Source: Deltaproteobacteria bacterium (GTDB lineage Bacteria; Desulfobacterota_D; UBA1144; Nemesobacterales; UBA2774). From it: a stretch of 64,000 nt of DNA. Positions 36,903 through 45,490 of the stretch are shown here, piece after piece. How positions within the stretch are numbered: position 1 is the stretch's first letter; every line of letters starts with the position of its first letter. The notes beneath the pieces were generated by a model. It did not search any database, was not told where the DNA came from, and saw only the letters and a list, made by a program, of their open reading frames with translations. The stretch is from NCBI GenBank assembly GCA_029262275.1, contig JAJCZS010000029.1, positions 62,001-126,000 of the forward strand, written 5' to 3'. The translations under genes and the position numbers were made by a program.

Positions 36903-37577
36903 ATGGGCAATTCACGAGAAGAAATTCTACATAACATCAGACAAGGACTTAAAGGTGTATCAGTTCCAATGCCAGAGAGTCCAACCTTGAAGGCTGAGGC
37001 ACACGAAGTTTGCAACATTACAGATAAGACTCGGGAAAGATTGAAGACGCAATTTACAGAAGAGCTTGATAACGTAAACACTCATTTAATTGAGGCTAGT
37101 GATGAGAAAGAAATAAAGTCTTCCTTGCTCAATCTTATCAAAGAAAAAGAACTACAGTCTTTTTCAATTTGGGAATCTAGATATTTAAAAGAGATAAACT
37201 TAAAACAGGAACTCAAAAATGCGGGCTTGAAATTAGTCACAGCAAAAAACAAAAACCGAATTGCCGAATCTGAAATTGGAATCACTGAGGTTGATTATGC
37301 AATTGCAGACACAGGAACGTTGGTGCTTTTAACAAACAAGAATCAACCCAGAACTGTGTCACTTTTGCCTCCTATACATTTGGCTATTGTGAGGCCAAAA
37401 AATTTAGTCAGAAATATCGAAGACCTTTTTATAATATTAAAGAGCAAGCTTCAAGAAGGGGATAATATTACAAACTGTATGACCTTTATAACCGGCCCAA
37501 GCCGTACTGCAGACATAGAACTCAATCTAACGCTAGGAGTACATGGCCCGAAAGAATTGTATGTAGTGATGTTATAG
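36903..37577 (+). CDS. lutC: Lactate utilization subunit C
   Basis: 224-residue LUD-domain protein: IGITEVDYAIADTGTLVLLT at about 121-140, VSLLPPIHLAIVRPKNLV at about 150-167, and the family ending FITGPSRTADIE-LNLTLGVHGPKEL. Third LutABC subunit, 17 bases after lutB. Convergent with the SDR gene, 3 bases apart. Confidence 0.93.
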   Translation: MGNSREEILHNIRQGLKGVSVPMPESPTLKAEAHEVCNITDKTRERLKTQFTEELDNVNTHLIEASDEKEIKSSLLNLIKEKELQSFSIWESRYLKEINLKQELKNAGLKLVTAKNKNRIAESEIGITEVDYAIADTGTLVLLTNKNQPRTVSLLPPIHLAIVRPKNLVRNIEDLFIILKSKLQEGDNITNCMTFITGPSRTADIELNLTLGVHGPKELYVVML

Positions 37578-37580
37578 GGT

Positions 37581-38303
37581 TTATTCTTTTTCAATCCACT
37601 CGCGGGCTGTAAATTCTTGACCATTTATATCTTTGGACTCATCTGAGGCTAAATAGACAAAGACAGGTGAGATATCGAGCGGAGTAGGGAGAGTATTTGG
37701 ATCTTCATCAGGATAAGCTCCAGCTCTCATATCAGTGCGGGTGCCTCCTGGATTTACAGAATTCACTCTAACTTTCATACCTTCTAGTTCGTCGGCCAAA
37801 ACCTGAGTAAGGGCTTCAACACCAAACTTGGATGCAGCATAAGCTCCCCATTCTTTTTTACCTTTTCTACCAACACTAGAGCTTACGTTTATAATTGAAG
37901 CAGACTTAGATTGGAATAATAAAGAAAGAAGGTTTTTAGTGACGAAAAACTGGGCGTTTAGGTTTACGTGTATAACTTCTTGCCAAACATCCTCAGGATA
38001 TTCCATGATTGGAGATCTAACACCCAAAATACTTGCGTTATTAACTAGAATATCAATCCTCTGCTTTACAGCTTCAATTTGAAGCGCAAGCTCTTTGACA
38101 TCGTCCAATTTGGTAATATCACAAACGACATAATTAATTAGACCAAATTCTTTTAATTCATCACCGGCAGCTTTAAGATTGTCTTCATCTCGGCCGCAGA
38201 TGATAACTTCAGCGCCTTGCTTGAGATAAGCCTCAGCAATTCCTTTTCCAATTCCTTTACTGCCACCAGTTATAAGAGCAATTTTCCCGTCGAGTTTTTT
38301 CAT
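37581..38303 (-). CDS. Short-chain dehydrogenase/reductase
   Basis: 240 residues. NAD(P)-binding TGGSKGIGKGIAEAYLKQGA at about 10-29, NNAS at about 87-90, catalytic Ser in INVSSSVGRKG and YAASKFGVEA (Tyr-x3-Lys, about 153). Typical classical SDR; GRDEDN after the second strand suggests NADP. Substrate unknown. A short mutated copy of its N-terminal coding region lies at 38922-38956. Confidence 0.88.
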   Translation of the reverse strand: MKKLDGKIALITGGSKGIGKGIAEAYLKQGAEVIICGRDEDNLKAAGDELKEFGLINYVVCDITKLDDVKELALQIEAVKQRIDILVNNASILGVRSPIMEYPEDVWQEVIHVNLNAQFFVTKNLLSLLFQSKSASIINVSSSVGRKGKKEWGAYAASKFGVEALTQVLADELEGMKVRVNSVNPGGTRTDMRAGAYPDEDPNTLPTPLDISPVFVYLASDESKDINGQEFTAREWIEKE

Positions 38304-38380
38304 GGTTGTGAAGTTTACCAGAGCATTTCGTCTATAACGAATAAATATTAATAAGGCTTATTTTAATTACGACGATGCTG

Positions 38381-38386
38381 TATAAT
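38381..38386 (+). promoter_or_regulatory. Possible -10 box for the 38496 gene
   Basis: A perfect TATAAT within GCTGTATAATGG, 110 bases before the start. The -35 position (TTATTT at 38358-38363) is poor. It is the best promoter-like site in this spacer, which otherwise shows only AT-rich sequence. Confidence 0.35.
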
Positions 38387-38495
38387 GGTAATTAATATAT
38401 TCCATCAGCGCTAGTTAACCCAACACACAGTTATAGCGGATAATGAATACTGAAAATCCAAGAAGAATATATCAGTAAACAAAAGGAGCGTTATT

Positions 38496-38873
38496 ATGTC
38501 AACCATTGGCAATACGCAGATTACTATCACATTTATATGCCCAGCGGAACACGTAGCTGAGGGAGAGAGAATTTTTGAAAGTCATGCTAAGTGGATGAAA
38601 GAAACTCATCACAGATCTGGTGAATTAGAACTACTTCGCTATCATATCATTAAAGGACCTGAGTTAGAAAACCCTCTAGATCCTACATCAGCTCCAACTG
38701 GCAACACTATGTTTGTATTGGACGAGATGTATGTGTCTCAGGCGGGTCTTGACGACCATTGGAAAAGAGCTCCTCAAGATTGGGCAGACATCGGCGCATT
38801 AGTAGAATGGTCGGGTAATTGTAAAGTAATCACTGCTCATAATGGAGTTGCTATACAAGGACTTTGGGACTAA
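38496..38873 (+). CDS. Small protein, possibly dimeric alpha-beta barrel fold
   Basis: 125 residues, soluble. The pattern of beta strands around a helix (TQITITFICPAEHVAEGERI; HAKWMKETHHRSGE; LLRYHIIKGPEL; GNTMFVLDEMYVS; GLDDHWKRAPQDW) is reminiscent of antibiotic-monooxygenase-type dimeric barrels, but I cannot name the family. Several His and Trp are conserved-looking. AAAGGAGCG at an ideal distance suggests strong translation. A monocistronic unit with its own promoter-like box. Confidence 0.7.
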   Translation: MSTIGNTQITITFICPAEHVAEGERIFESHAKWMKETHHRSGELELLRYHIIKGPELENPLDPTSAPTGNTMFVLDEMYVSQAGLDDHWKRAPQDWADIGALVEWSGNCKVITAHNGVAIQGLWD

Positions 38874-38888
38874 AAGAATAACAATAGC

Positions 38889-38926
38889 GCGCTTTGATTC
38901 TTTATATAACTTGAGAGCCAAAGCGC
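38889..38926 (+). terminator. Inverted repeat after the 38496 gene
   Basis: GCGCTTTG (38889-38896) and CAAAGCGC (38919-38926) are perfect 8-base arms around a 22-base loop, 15 bases after the stop codon. No T run follows, so intrinsic termination is doubtful; it may stabilise the 3' end. The right arm overlaps the SDR-derived fragment. Confidence 0.3.
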
Positions 38927-38956
38927 CTTGCTTTAAATAAGCCTCAGTAATTCCTT
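38922..38956 (-). pseudogene. Fragment duplicated from the SDR gene at 37581-38303
   Basis: These 35 bases match 38211-38245 at 32 positions, in the same orientation. The minus-strand reading GITEAYLKQGA mirrors GIAEAYLKQGA of the intact gene. An in-frame TAA lies directly before it, so it cannot be functional. Best explained as the remainder of a decayed tandem copy of the gene. Confidence 0.6.
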
Positions 38957-39041
38957 ATTTAAGCCTAAAAGCTCACAAACACTGAGATACGGCATATTCT
39001 GAGTTTGTATTCATAATGTCCGATAAGGTATATTATGTCAA

Positions 39042-39281
39042 CTAATATATTTGTGAATTTGAGAACTGTTTAGGTATTTTGGCAAAATCGCTTCGGTCTA
39101 TACCCTCTTTCGATAAAGAATCTGACGCCACAGCATACCAGTTATCCCCATCAACATCATATATGACTATGTGTATGTGCTCAGGTTTCTTTAAGAGTCT
39201 TGGTACTCGTTTAGCAATTAAATTAAAATAACGGGTATTAAATATATTTATTATGTATACTGAGATAGAAAGCTTTACCAT
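39042..39281 (-). CDS. Doubtful small frame in a decayed spacer
   Basis: From ATG at 39281 it encodes 79 residues. The first third is hydrophobic and not very protein-like; the rest (KKPEHIHIVIYDVDGDNWYA, then SLSKEGIDRSDFAKIPKQF) looks more like a genuine protein. No clear ribosome site. The family is not recognised. Given the SDR fragment next door, it may be part of an eroded gene; the remainder of 38957-39041 holds nothing I can name. Confidence 0.3.
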   Translation of the reverse strand: MVKLSISVYIINIFNTRYFNLIAKRVPRLLKKPEHIHIVIYDVDGDNWYAVASDSLSKEGIDRSDFAKIPKQFSNSQIY

Positions 39282-39310
39282 ATAATAAACTTTGTCATTA
39301 GGAGGCAACA

Positions 39311-39496
39311 ATGCTTAAAGTTAATTGGGATCAAGGAAAATGTATACATAGCGGTAATTGTGTTAAAGGATTCCCTGAAGTTTTTAAAATTGAGAACGAC
39401 CAATTCGTTATTGACGAATCAGGTGGTACAGAAGCTGACCTAAGAGCTGCTGTGGCAGCTTGTCCATCTGGAGCACTTAGCGTTGAAGATGTGTAG
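39311..39496 (+). CDS. Mono-cluster 4Fe-4S ferredoxin-like protein
   Basis: 61 residues of the short divergent ferredoxin type (Fer4_19/YjdI-like). Cysteines in GKCIHSGNCVKGFPEVF (about 11 and 17) and VAACPSGALSV (about 51), the latter like the end of bacterial ferredoxins. Probably a small electron carrier. AGGAGG six bases before the ATG predicts strong expression. No obvious redox partner gene adjacent. Confidence 0.85.
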   Translation: MLKVNWDQGKCIHSGNCVKGFPEVFKIENDQFVIDESGGTEADLRAAVAACPSGALSVEDV

Positions 39497-39664
39497 TTAA
39501 AACACCTTCAACATTAACAATCCCTTAATTGCTCATAAGCAATCACATAGGTCCAAACTCCACGATTCCCTGATAGTTACTCATGGGTAGCTTGAAAAAT
39601 CGGCGTAAATCATTATATTAAATTAACTTTTGAGTAATACTTTAGATATTTGAGGTACGGATAA

Positions 39665-40033
39665 ATGCCTATATACGAATATGAGTGTACAAACTGCGGG
39701 ATGACTTTAGAGGAGCTTCAGAGCTTTTCAGACCCACCACTTAAAAAATGTCCTAGTTGTAAAAAGAACAAGCTTGAGAAACTTATCTCTCTTTCTTCTT
39801 TTCAGCTAACTGGCACAGGATGGTACGCAACAGATTATGCTAATGGGCCAGGCATTCCGGGACGCATTAAAGACCAACAAGACGCAGTCGCAGAAGAAAG
39901 CACTAGCGAGTCTACTACTAGCTCAGATGATAGCAAGGCAACAGTTGCTGAAACTGGACCTTCCTCCGCAACTGACACCTTTAAATCAATAGAGAAAGAG
40001 ACTAAAAAAGCTAAGTCTAATAAGAAAAAATAG
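39665..40033 (+). CDS. FmdB-family zinc-ribbon protein
   Basis: 122 residues. The N-terminal zinc ribbon has CxxC at about 8-11 (YECTNCGM) and CPSCKK at about 30-35, followed by [15 protein letters not shown], the standard FmdB extension. The C-terminal 60 residues are low-complexity Ser/Thr/Asp/Glu then Lys-rich, a common disordered tail. The family is linked to regulation of amidases and C1 genes in some species; the role here is unknown. Confidence 0.88.
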   Translation: MPIYEYECTNCGMTLEELQSFSDPPLKKCPSCKKNKLEKLISLSSFQLTGTGWYATDYANGPGIPGRIKDQQDAVAEESTSESTTSSDDSKATVAETGPSSATDTFKSIEKETKKAKSNKKK

Positions 40034-40083
40034 TCGACCTGCCCTTTGGTATTTCAATATTTCATTAATCATCACCTACTACC

Positions 40084-40875
40084 ATGGACCTTGGAATAAA
40101 AGACAGAGTTGCAATTGTAGCCGCATCAAGCAAAGGACTTGGTAAAGCCACTGCCTTAGGCCTAGCCAAAGAAGGTGTACATCTCACAATCTGCTCTAGA
40201 GATAAAGCAATTCTTGAGAGCACCGCAGAAGAAATACGGTCCCAAACTAGTGTTGAAGTTCTTCCTATACCATGTGATGTATCTAAAACTGAAGATATTA
40301 AAAACGTCGTTAATGAAACTATAAAGAAGTTCAAGACTGTTGATATCCTGATCAACAATGCAGGCGGACCTCCCACAGGAGGCTTCCTAGACTTTACACT
40401 CGAGGAGTGGCAAAAAGCAATTGAGCTCAATCTATTTAGTGCAATTACTTTTAGTAACGAAGTGATCTCCTATATGAAGAAAAATAAGTGGGGTCGGATT
40501 ATCAATATTACCTCCTATGCAGTAAAGCAGCCTGTTGATGGACTTATGTTATCCAACACAGTGAGAGCTGGGATTATAGGTCTTGCAAAATCTCTGTCCA
40601 ATGAATTTGGTGGAGATAACATACTTGTGAACAACATTTGCCCCGGAAGAATACATACTGATAGAATTGTATTTCTAGCAAATGACCGCGCTAAGAAAGA
40701 AGGGAAAAGTTTTGATGAAGTCATAGACCATATGGGATCAGATGTCCCAGTGGGAAGAATTGGAAAGCCTGAAGAGCTAGCGGCGCTAGCTGTTTTTCTA
40801 GCATCCGAGCAAGCAAGTTATATCACTGGAACGACTATTCAGGTAGACGGCGGTCTTACAAAGAGCCTAATGTAA
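40084..40875 (+). CDS. Short-chain dehydrogenase/reductase (FabG-like)
   Basis: 263 residues: AASSKGLGKATALGLAKEG at about 13-31 (first Gly of TGxxxGxG is Ala), NNAGGPPTGG at about 90-99, INITSYAVKQP, and the active-site region where the Tyr-x3-Lys of ordinary SDRs is not obvious (SNTVRAGIIGLAKSLS). The C-terminus is GTTIQVDGGLTKSLM. Resembles the long-known 3-oxoacyl-ACP reductase-like group that has SNxxR in place of YxxxK; activity uncertain. Followed two bases later by the ComEA-like gene. Confidence 0.85.
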   Translation: MDLGIKDRVAIVAASSKGLGKATALGLAKEGVHLTICSRDKAILESTAEEIRSQTSVEVLPIPCDVSKTEDIKNVVNETIKKFKTVDILINNAGGPPTGGFLDFTLEEWQKAIELNLFSAITFSNEVISYMKKNKWGRIINITSYAVKQPVDGLMLSNTVRAGIIGLAKSLSNEFGGDNILVNNICPGRIHTDRIVFLANDRAKKEGKSFDEVIDHMGSDVPVGRIGKPEELAALAVFLASEQASYITGTTIQVDGGLTKSLM

Positions 40876-40877
40876 CA

Positions 40878-41384
40878 GTGAGTTCCAATAGCAACAATTC
40901 AGTAGTTTATCTAGCCCTACTCTGCTTACTGTACTTCTTTATCACATCTAACTATTTGCCATTATCATCAATCCCTGAGAATCCAATTTACGAAAACCAA
41001 GTAACCTTTGTTGAGATTTCAGAAAATGGAATTTCTACCGTAAGGAGTTTTTCTAAACCCAATCAACTTAAGGAACTAAAAAATAAATACTCTCTAGCAG
41101 AACACTTGAAATCGGGTGACAAAATCATACTCAGCGATGGTGGAGTATCAGTTACCAAAATAAGCGCACTAAAAAGGATTTCATTTGGAGTTCCTATTGG
41201 AATAAACACAGCGACTCCTGACGACCTAAAAGCAATACCTGGTATTGGTGAGCAACTAGCGATCAGGATCATAAACTTTAGAGATGATAAGGGAGAATTT
41301 CAAAACCTGGATGAGCTTGATAATGTAGAGGGCATAGGAAAAAAGAAATTAAAAGCTATAAAGAAGCTGACCTATCTTGATTAA
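40878..41384 (+). CDS. ComEA-like helix-hairpin-helix protein
   Basis: 168 residues starting at GTG. One N-terminal hydrophobic segment (about 8-24, VYLALLCLLYFFITSNYL), then a short beta-rich part, and a C-terminal pair of helix-hairpin-helix motifs (GINTATPDDLKAIPGIGEQL; LDELDNVEGIGKKKLKAI). Matches membrane-anchored ComEA-type DNA-binding proteins of DNA uptake. No other competence gene nearby. Its stop overlaps the convergent PBP gene by four bases. Confidence 0.85.
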   Translation: MSSNSNNSVVYLALLCLLYFFITSNYLPLSSIPENPIYENQVTFVEISENGISTVRSFSKPNQLKELKNKYSLAEHLKSGDKIILSDGGVSVTKISALKRISFGVPIGINTATPDDLKAIPGIGEQLAIRIINFRDDKGEFQNLDELDNVEGIGKKKLKAIKKLTYLD

Positions 41385-44032
41385 CGATTAAGGATAAAAT
41401 CAATCTCGGTCTCAGTATCATTATTAGATTGCCCATAGTCGTTGGGGTAATAATCTCTGGGCATCTCATAAGTTCCTTCATTGATCATAACACTGTGTCT
41501 AATTGAATCTAAAACGTTTTCTCTAAGTGATTCCACACCGTAGGGAATATTCCCATAAGGAGTGCTCACAATCTGTATACTTGAGGGTTTTTTAAATGAT
41601 CCTCCGGGATAGCTCTTAAGAGCATCTTCCATATAGTCGATCCATATTGGAAGCGCCGCCCTTGATCCAGCCTCTTTCTTACCAAGACTTTTGTGATCAT
41701 CTCTTCCAACCCATACTGCTGTTGTTAGCCTTGGACTAAAACCTACAAACCACGCGTCTGTATAATCATTTGTGGTACCTGTTTTCCCGCCAAGAGGAGC
41801 TAACTTTGTAAGATTAAGCGCTTTCATCCCGGTGCCTTCCTTAATAACTGCCTGAAGCAAATCAGTCATTATAAAAGCGGTTTCAGGGCTAATGGTCTGC
41901 TGAGCCATATCTGAAGAGCTGAAATCTACAGGACCTTCTCTAATAAGATCTAAAAACTCATTTGGAGTTAAGAACGAGTATGCGCTGTCACCAAAGAAGT
42001 CATTTGAATCTACGAAAACTTGCTCCTTAAGTGATTCTGAATCGGTGTCCCTGCCCTGGTCTTTGGCAAGCTCTTTTATAATATCTAATCTCTTTTTTTC
42101 TCTCTCCGCCTTTAGATTCTCTTCTTGTGAAACAAATGTTCCACCAGTGTTATCCTCAATTATGCGTCCGTTCCTGTCATATATACGAAGAATAAACTGC
42201 GGTTCAACCAACTTACCGCCATTAGCAAACACATTGTAAGACTTTACCATCTCTAACATCTTAAGATCAGTACCACCAAGGGCAAGAGAGGGATATGGGT
42301 TTAGCTTTGATGTGAAACCGAAATTTTTTGAGTAATCGACAACATAGTGAGGATCGATTTCCAGCATTATTCTCACGGTGGCCAAGTTCCTTGATTTTGC
42401 GAGAGCTTGTCTTAGTACCATCGCACCTTTGTAGTCCCCGTCATAATTTTGAGGTGCCCAGTCTTTTATTACTACAGGCATATCGTAGACGATAGAGGTC
42501 TCAGAGTATCCTTTATCCAAAGCAGCAGAATATACTATAGGCTTAAAAGCAGATCCTGGCTGTCTGAGTGCTTGGGTTGCTCTGTTAAACTGAGAGTTAG
42601 CAAAATCAAATCCACCCGCCATAGCCAAGATATGACCGTTGGTATCCATAGACACAAGCGCAGCTTGAGCTACTGGATTTATATATAGAGAGAACCGGTT
42701 TTTATCATCTTTCTTTTTTAATGCTTTTACTGCTATGACATCCCCTACTTTAAGATGCTGTGGGGAGAGGCTAACACCCTTTAAGGTTGGCTCTCCAGGA
42801 TAGCTCAGGCCTTGGCCAAATGGTTTGCTGACAGAAAAAAGGAGATCACCTATATCTTCCCCTACAGCTATTTGAGCACGATATACTTGAATATCTTCTT
42901 CATCCGCTTTCTGTAGTTTAGCTATTTTTGTTATTACCCCATCATAAATAGTTCCACTCTCCACAACACTAACATTTTGATCATCTCTGAATTTATCTAT
43001 CTGGTCTGTATTTTTTAAATTCTTTGATACAAACTTCCTGCCTCGTCTTGTTTCAAGATCGAGCACACCTCTTTTTACTGCCCACTTGGCCTCGTCATTA
43101 AGTTTTAGATCCAAGGTGGTAAATATCTTATACCCGCCAGCTAAAAAGGCTTCTGTGCCAACTTTGTTCTCTAAATACTTTCTCACATGCTCAACGAAAT
43201 AAGGAGCGACTTCATAGTTAACCCTCTTTCTAGGAACAATCTCAATCTTAAAATCAACTGCCTCTGCTCTTTGCTCCTCTGTAATAAAACCGCCCTCAAC
43301 CATCATTTTGAGTACTGTCTTTTGCCTTTCTAAAGCCCTATCCATGTGTTTACGAGGTGAGAAGTACTCTGGCTTTTTGGGGAGACCCGCCAAAAGGGCT
43401 GCTTCTGCTATATTAATATCCGCGGCTGATTTCCCAAAATAGTTTTGGCTCGCCATTTCCACTCCATAGGTACCGTCAGCTAAGTATATGTGGTTTAGGT
43501 ACAGAAAGAGTATTTCTTCTTTTGATAAATTGTTTTCTATCTTGTGGGCAAGAATAGCTTCTTTAATCTTTCTAGATAAAGTTCTCTCAGGAGTCAGAAT
43601 CACATTTTTTATAACCTGCTGAGTTATTGTACTTGCACCTCTAACCCAGTCCCCTTGCTGAATGTTCTGCATCATTGCAGCCACTATGCTTTTTATATCA
43701 ACACCCTCATGCTCAAAGAAGCGTCTGTCCTCAATAGCTATAAAAGCGTTTTTAATGTGGGGTGGAATGTGTTCGTACGCGACTATTTTACGGCGCTCAA
43801 AAGCAAACTCACCTATCATTGTGCCGTCTGCAGAGTAAACCTCGGTAACAAGTTTGGGTTTGTAGCCGGTAACTACAGATAAATCAGGAAGGTCTTTGGT
43901 GTAGTATTTATATCCAGCATATAAGGCTAATACTCCTGCACCAATTATGAACAGGCAAAATAGCAGAAAATACAAAAGGAACTTGCTTTTCTTTGGTTTT
44001 GTTTTAAGTTTCTTACTCTGTTTTTTTGCCAT
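41381..44032 (-). CDS. mrcA: Class A penicillin-binding protein 1A
   Basis: Bifunctional peptidoglycan synthase, 883 residues, anchored by one N-terminal helix (about 18-40) after a Lys-rich tail. Glycosyltransferase motifs IAIEDRRFFEHEGVD (about 96-110) and GASTITQQVIKN; transpeptidase motifs SxxK in RQPGSAFKPIVYS (about 492), SRN in AKSRNLATVR (about 549) and KTG in LGGKTGTTNDYTDAW (about 750). An OB-like insert lies between the two domains. C-terminus is Asp/Asn-rich. The gene stands alone. Confidence 0.95.
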   Translation of the reverse strand: MAKKQSKKLKTKPKKSKFLLYFLLFCLFIIGAGVLALYAGYKYYTKDLPDLSVVTGYKPKLVTEVYSADGTMIGEFAFERRKIVAYEHIPPHIKNAFIAIEDRRFFEHEGVDIKSIVAAMMQNIQQGDWVRGASTITQQVIKNVILTPERTLSRKIKEAILAHKIENNLSKEEILFLYLNHIYLADGTYGVEMASQNYFGKSAADINIAEAALLAGLPKKPEYFSPRKHMDRALERQKTVLKMMVEGGFITEEQRAEAVDFKIEIVPRKRVNYEVAPYFVEHVRKYLENKVGTEAFLAGGYKIFTTLDLKLNDEAKWAVKRGVLDLETRRGRKFVSKNLKNTDQIDKFRDDQNVSVVESGTIYDGVITKIAKLQKADEEDIQVYRAQIAVGEDIGDLLFSVSKPFGQGLSYPGEPTLKGVSLSPQHLKVGDVIAVKALKKKDDKNRFSLYINPVAQAALVSMDTNGHILAMAGGFDFANSQFNRATQALRQPGSAFKPIVYSAALDKGYSETSIVYDMPVVIKDWAPQNYDGDYKGAMVLRQALAKSRNLATVRIMLEIDPHYVVDYSKNFGFTSKLNPYPSLALGGTDLKMLEMVKSYNVFANGGKLVEPQFILRIYDRNGRIIEDNTGGTFVSQEENLKAEREKKRLDIIKELAKDQGRDTDSESLKEQVFVDSNDFFGDSAYSFLTPNEFLDLIREGPVDFSSSDMAQQTISPETAFIMTDLLQAVIKEGTGMKALNLTKLAPLGGKTGTTNDYTDAWFVGFSPRLTTAVWVGRDDHKSLGKKEAGSRAALPIWIDYMEDALKSYPGGSFKKPSSIQIVSTPYGNIPYGVESLRENVLDSIRHSVMINEGTYEMPRDYYPNDYGQSNNDTETEIDFILNR

Positions 44033-44143
44033 TAAATCTAATATTGTCCGTTAAGTAGTATGGGTTAGGTCTTATAAATCAATAATAATTATACCTGAGA
44101 CAATTGTATTAACTAAACAAAAAAATAGGCTATCCTTATAACT

Positions 44144-44356
44144 ATGAACAATTCATCAGAAACAGTTACTTTTGACACTTATATTCGAAGCGTAGAAAAC
44201 CAGGAAGTTAAGGGTATTTTACTAAAGCTCAAAAATGAGATGCGCAAACCGGATATTACTTGGGAAGCAGTTAAAACCATACTTGTTTCCTTGGAAAAGA
44301 AAGATCCGGAGATCACAAAAGAGATTCTACTGCTACTTATACAAGAGTCAGAATAG
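44144..44356 (+). CDS. Small helical protein of unknown function
   Basis: 70 residues, acidic, entirely helical in appearance (VKGILLKLKNEMRKPDI; EAVKTILVSLEKKDPEITKE; ILLLLIQESE). No Cys, no signal. No ribosome site in front of the ATG. It lies between PBP1A (divergent) and the cysteine synthase gene 61 bases downstream. Not recognised. Confidence 0.55.
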   Translation: MNNSSETVTFDTYIRSVENQEVKGILLKLKNEMRKPDITWEAVKTILVSLEKKDPEITKEILLLLIQESE

Positions 44357-44417
44357 TTCTATCTCAGAATAGAAATGGTCTGAAATAAGTTAATTTTAAT
44401 TGGCGGCTATTAAGATT

Positions 44418-45359
44418 ATGAATTTATCAAATCCTCACAGCAATGTAGTTAACAACATTCTAGAGTTGATTGGCAATACTCCTTTAATCAAGCTAAATAG
44501 CCTTGCCACCCCTAATTCTGCAACGATATGGGCAAAACTAGAGAACTTAAACCCTGCGGGCAGCATTAAAGAAAGAATATGCCTTAGCATGATTGAGGCT
44601 GCAGAAAAAGATGGGTCTATAGACCCTAAAAATACCGTTATCGTCGATGCTACAAGCGGGAATACAGGTATTGGACTTGCACTTGTATGCGCAATCAAGG
44701 GCTACAAACTGATCCTAGCCATGCCGGATGATAAAAGCATGGAAAGAAGACTTCTTCTAGCTGCATATGGTGCGGAAGTAGTTCTAACTCCCGCAGAGAA
44801 TTTAATGGAGGGAGCAATTAATAAAGCACTTGAAATTGCTGACTCTACTCCAGGTTCGTTCATGCTAAATCAGTTTAATAACAAAGAAAATACGAAGACA
44901 CACAAACTTACAACGGGCGCTGAAATAATTGAGCAAGTTCCTGAAAAAATTGACGCTTTTGTGGCCGGAGTAGGAACTGGCGGCACTATTAGCGGCGCTG
45001 GAGAGATATTAAAAGAGCACTATCCTGATATAAGTTTAATAGCAGTTGAACCAAAGGAATGTGCGGTTCTCTCAGGTGGAGAGGCAAATGTCCATGAAAT
45101 ACAGGGTATTGGGCCGGGTTTTATTCCTGAAATCTTAAGTGTGGGTATATATGATGAGATTATTCCCGTAAGTACTGAAGAAGCCCGTTCTTTTACTAGA
45201 GAAATAGCTCTAAAAGAGGGTGTTCTTGTAGGAATTTCCGCTGGAGCTGCAGGTTTTGCTGCACTTGAAGTAGCAAAAAGGCTTGGAAAAGGCAAAAATG
45301 TGGTAACGATTTTTTGCGATACAGGAGAGAGGTACTTAAGCACGGGTCTTTTCGATTAA
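44418..45359 (+). CDS. cysK: Cysteine synthase / O-acetylserine sulfhydrylase
   Basis: PLP enzyme making cysteine from O-acetylserine and sulfide (CysK or CysM; the two cannot be separated here). PLP lysine K51 in GSIKERICLSMIEAA, substrate loop TSGNTGIGLA at about 79-88, phosphate-binding GVGTGGTISGAG, and ISAGAAGFAALE near the end. 313 residues from ATG at 44418; an upstream in-frame TTG at 44400 is less likely. Near-family start motif VNNILELIGNTPLIKL confirms the N-terminus. Precedes ftsH with an inverted repeat between. Confidence 0.93.
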   Translation: MNLSNPHSNVVNNILELIGNTPLIKLNSLATPNSATIWAKLENLNPAGSIKERICLSMIEAAEKDGSIDPKNTVIVDATSGNTGIGLALVCAIKGYKLILAMPDDKSMERRLLLAAYGAEVVLTPAENLMEGAINKALEIADSTPGSFMLNQFNNKENTKTHKLTTGAEIIEQVPEKIDAFVAGVGTGGTISGAGEILKEHYPDISLIAVEPKECAVLSGGEANVHEIQGIGPGFIPEILSVGIYDEIIPVSTEEARSFTREIALKEGVLVGISAGAAGFAALEVAKRLGKGKNVVTIFCDTGERYLSTGLFD

Positions 45360-45381
45360 GCGCAAAAAAGTCATATATTGA

Positions 45382-45404
45382 CCTAATTAGGCTTTATAAT
45401 TAGG
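45382..45404. repeat. Inverted repeat between cysK and ftsH
   Basis: CCTAATTA (45382-45389) and TAATTAGG (45397-45404) are perfect arms around a 7-base loop, 23 bases after the cysK stop. No T tract follows. It sits just upstream of the ftsH -35 and could be a weak terminator or an operator. Confidence 0.4.
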
Positions 45405-45413
45405 GAATCTCTG

Positions 45414-45442
45414 TTGAAAACCCCCTATAACTATGCTATCAT
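45414..45442 (+). promoter_or_regulatory. Sigma-70-type promoter of ftsH
   Basis: TTGAAA (45414-45419), exactly 17 bases, TATCAT (45437-45442): one mismatch from consensus in each box. Transcription would begin near 45449, about 42 bases before the TTG start of ftsH. The following genes through pdxJ run in the same direction with short gaps and may be read from here. Confidence 0.6.
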
Positions 45443-45490
45443 TTTGATTGATTTAGCAGCTTTTAATTTCATTTAGTACAAGAGGGAACA

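Noticed and set aside
39528-39543. ATTGCT-CATA-AGCAAT hairpin after the ferredoxin gene
   Set aside because: Only a 6-bp AT-rich stem without a T tract; not enough to call a terminator.
45378-45400. TTGACC and TATAAT as a promoter between cysK and ftsH
   Set aside because: The spacer is 11 bases, too short for sigma-70; the pair at 45414-45442 has the correct 17.
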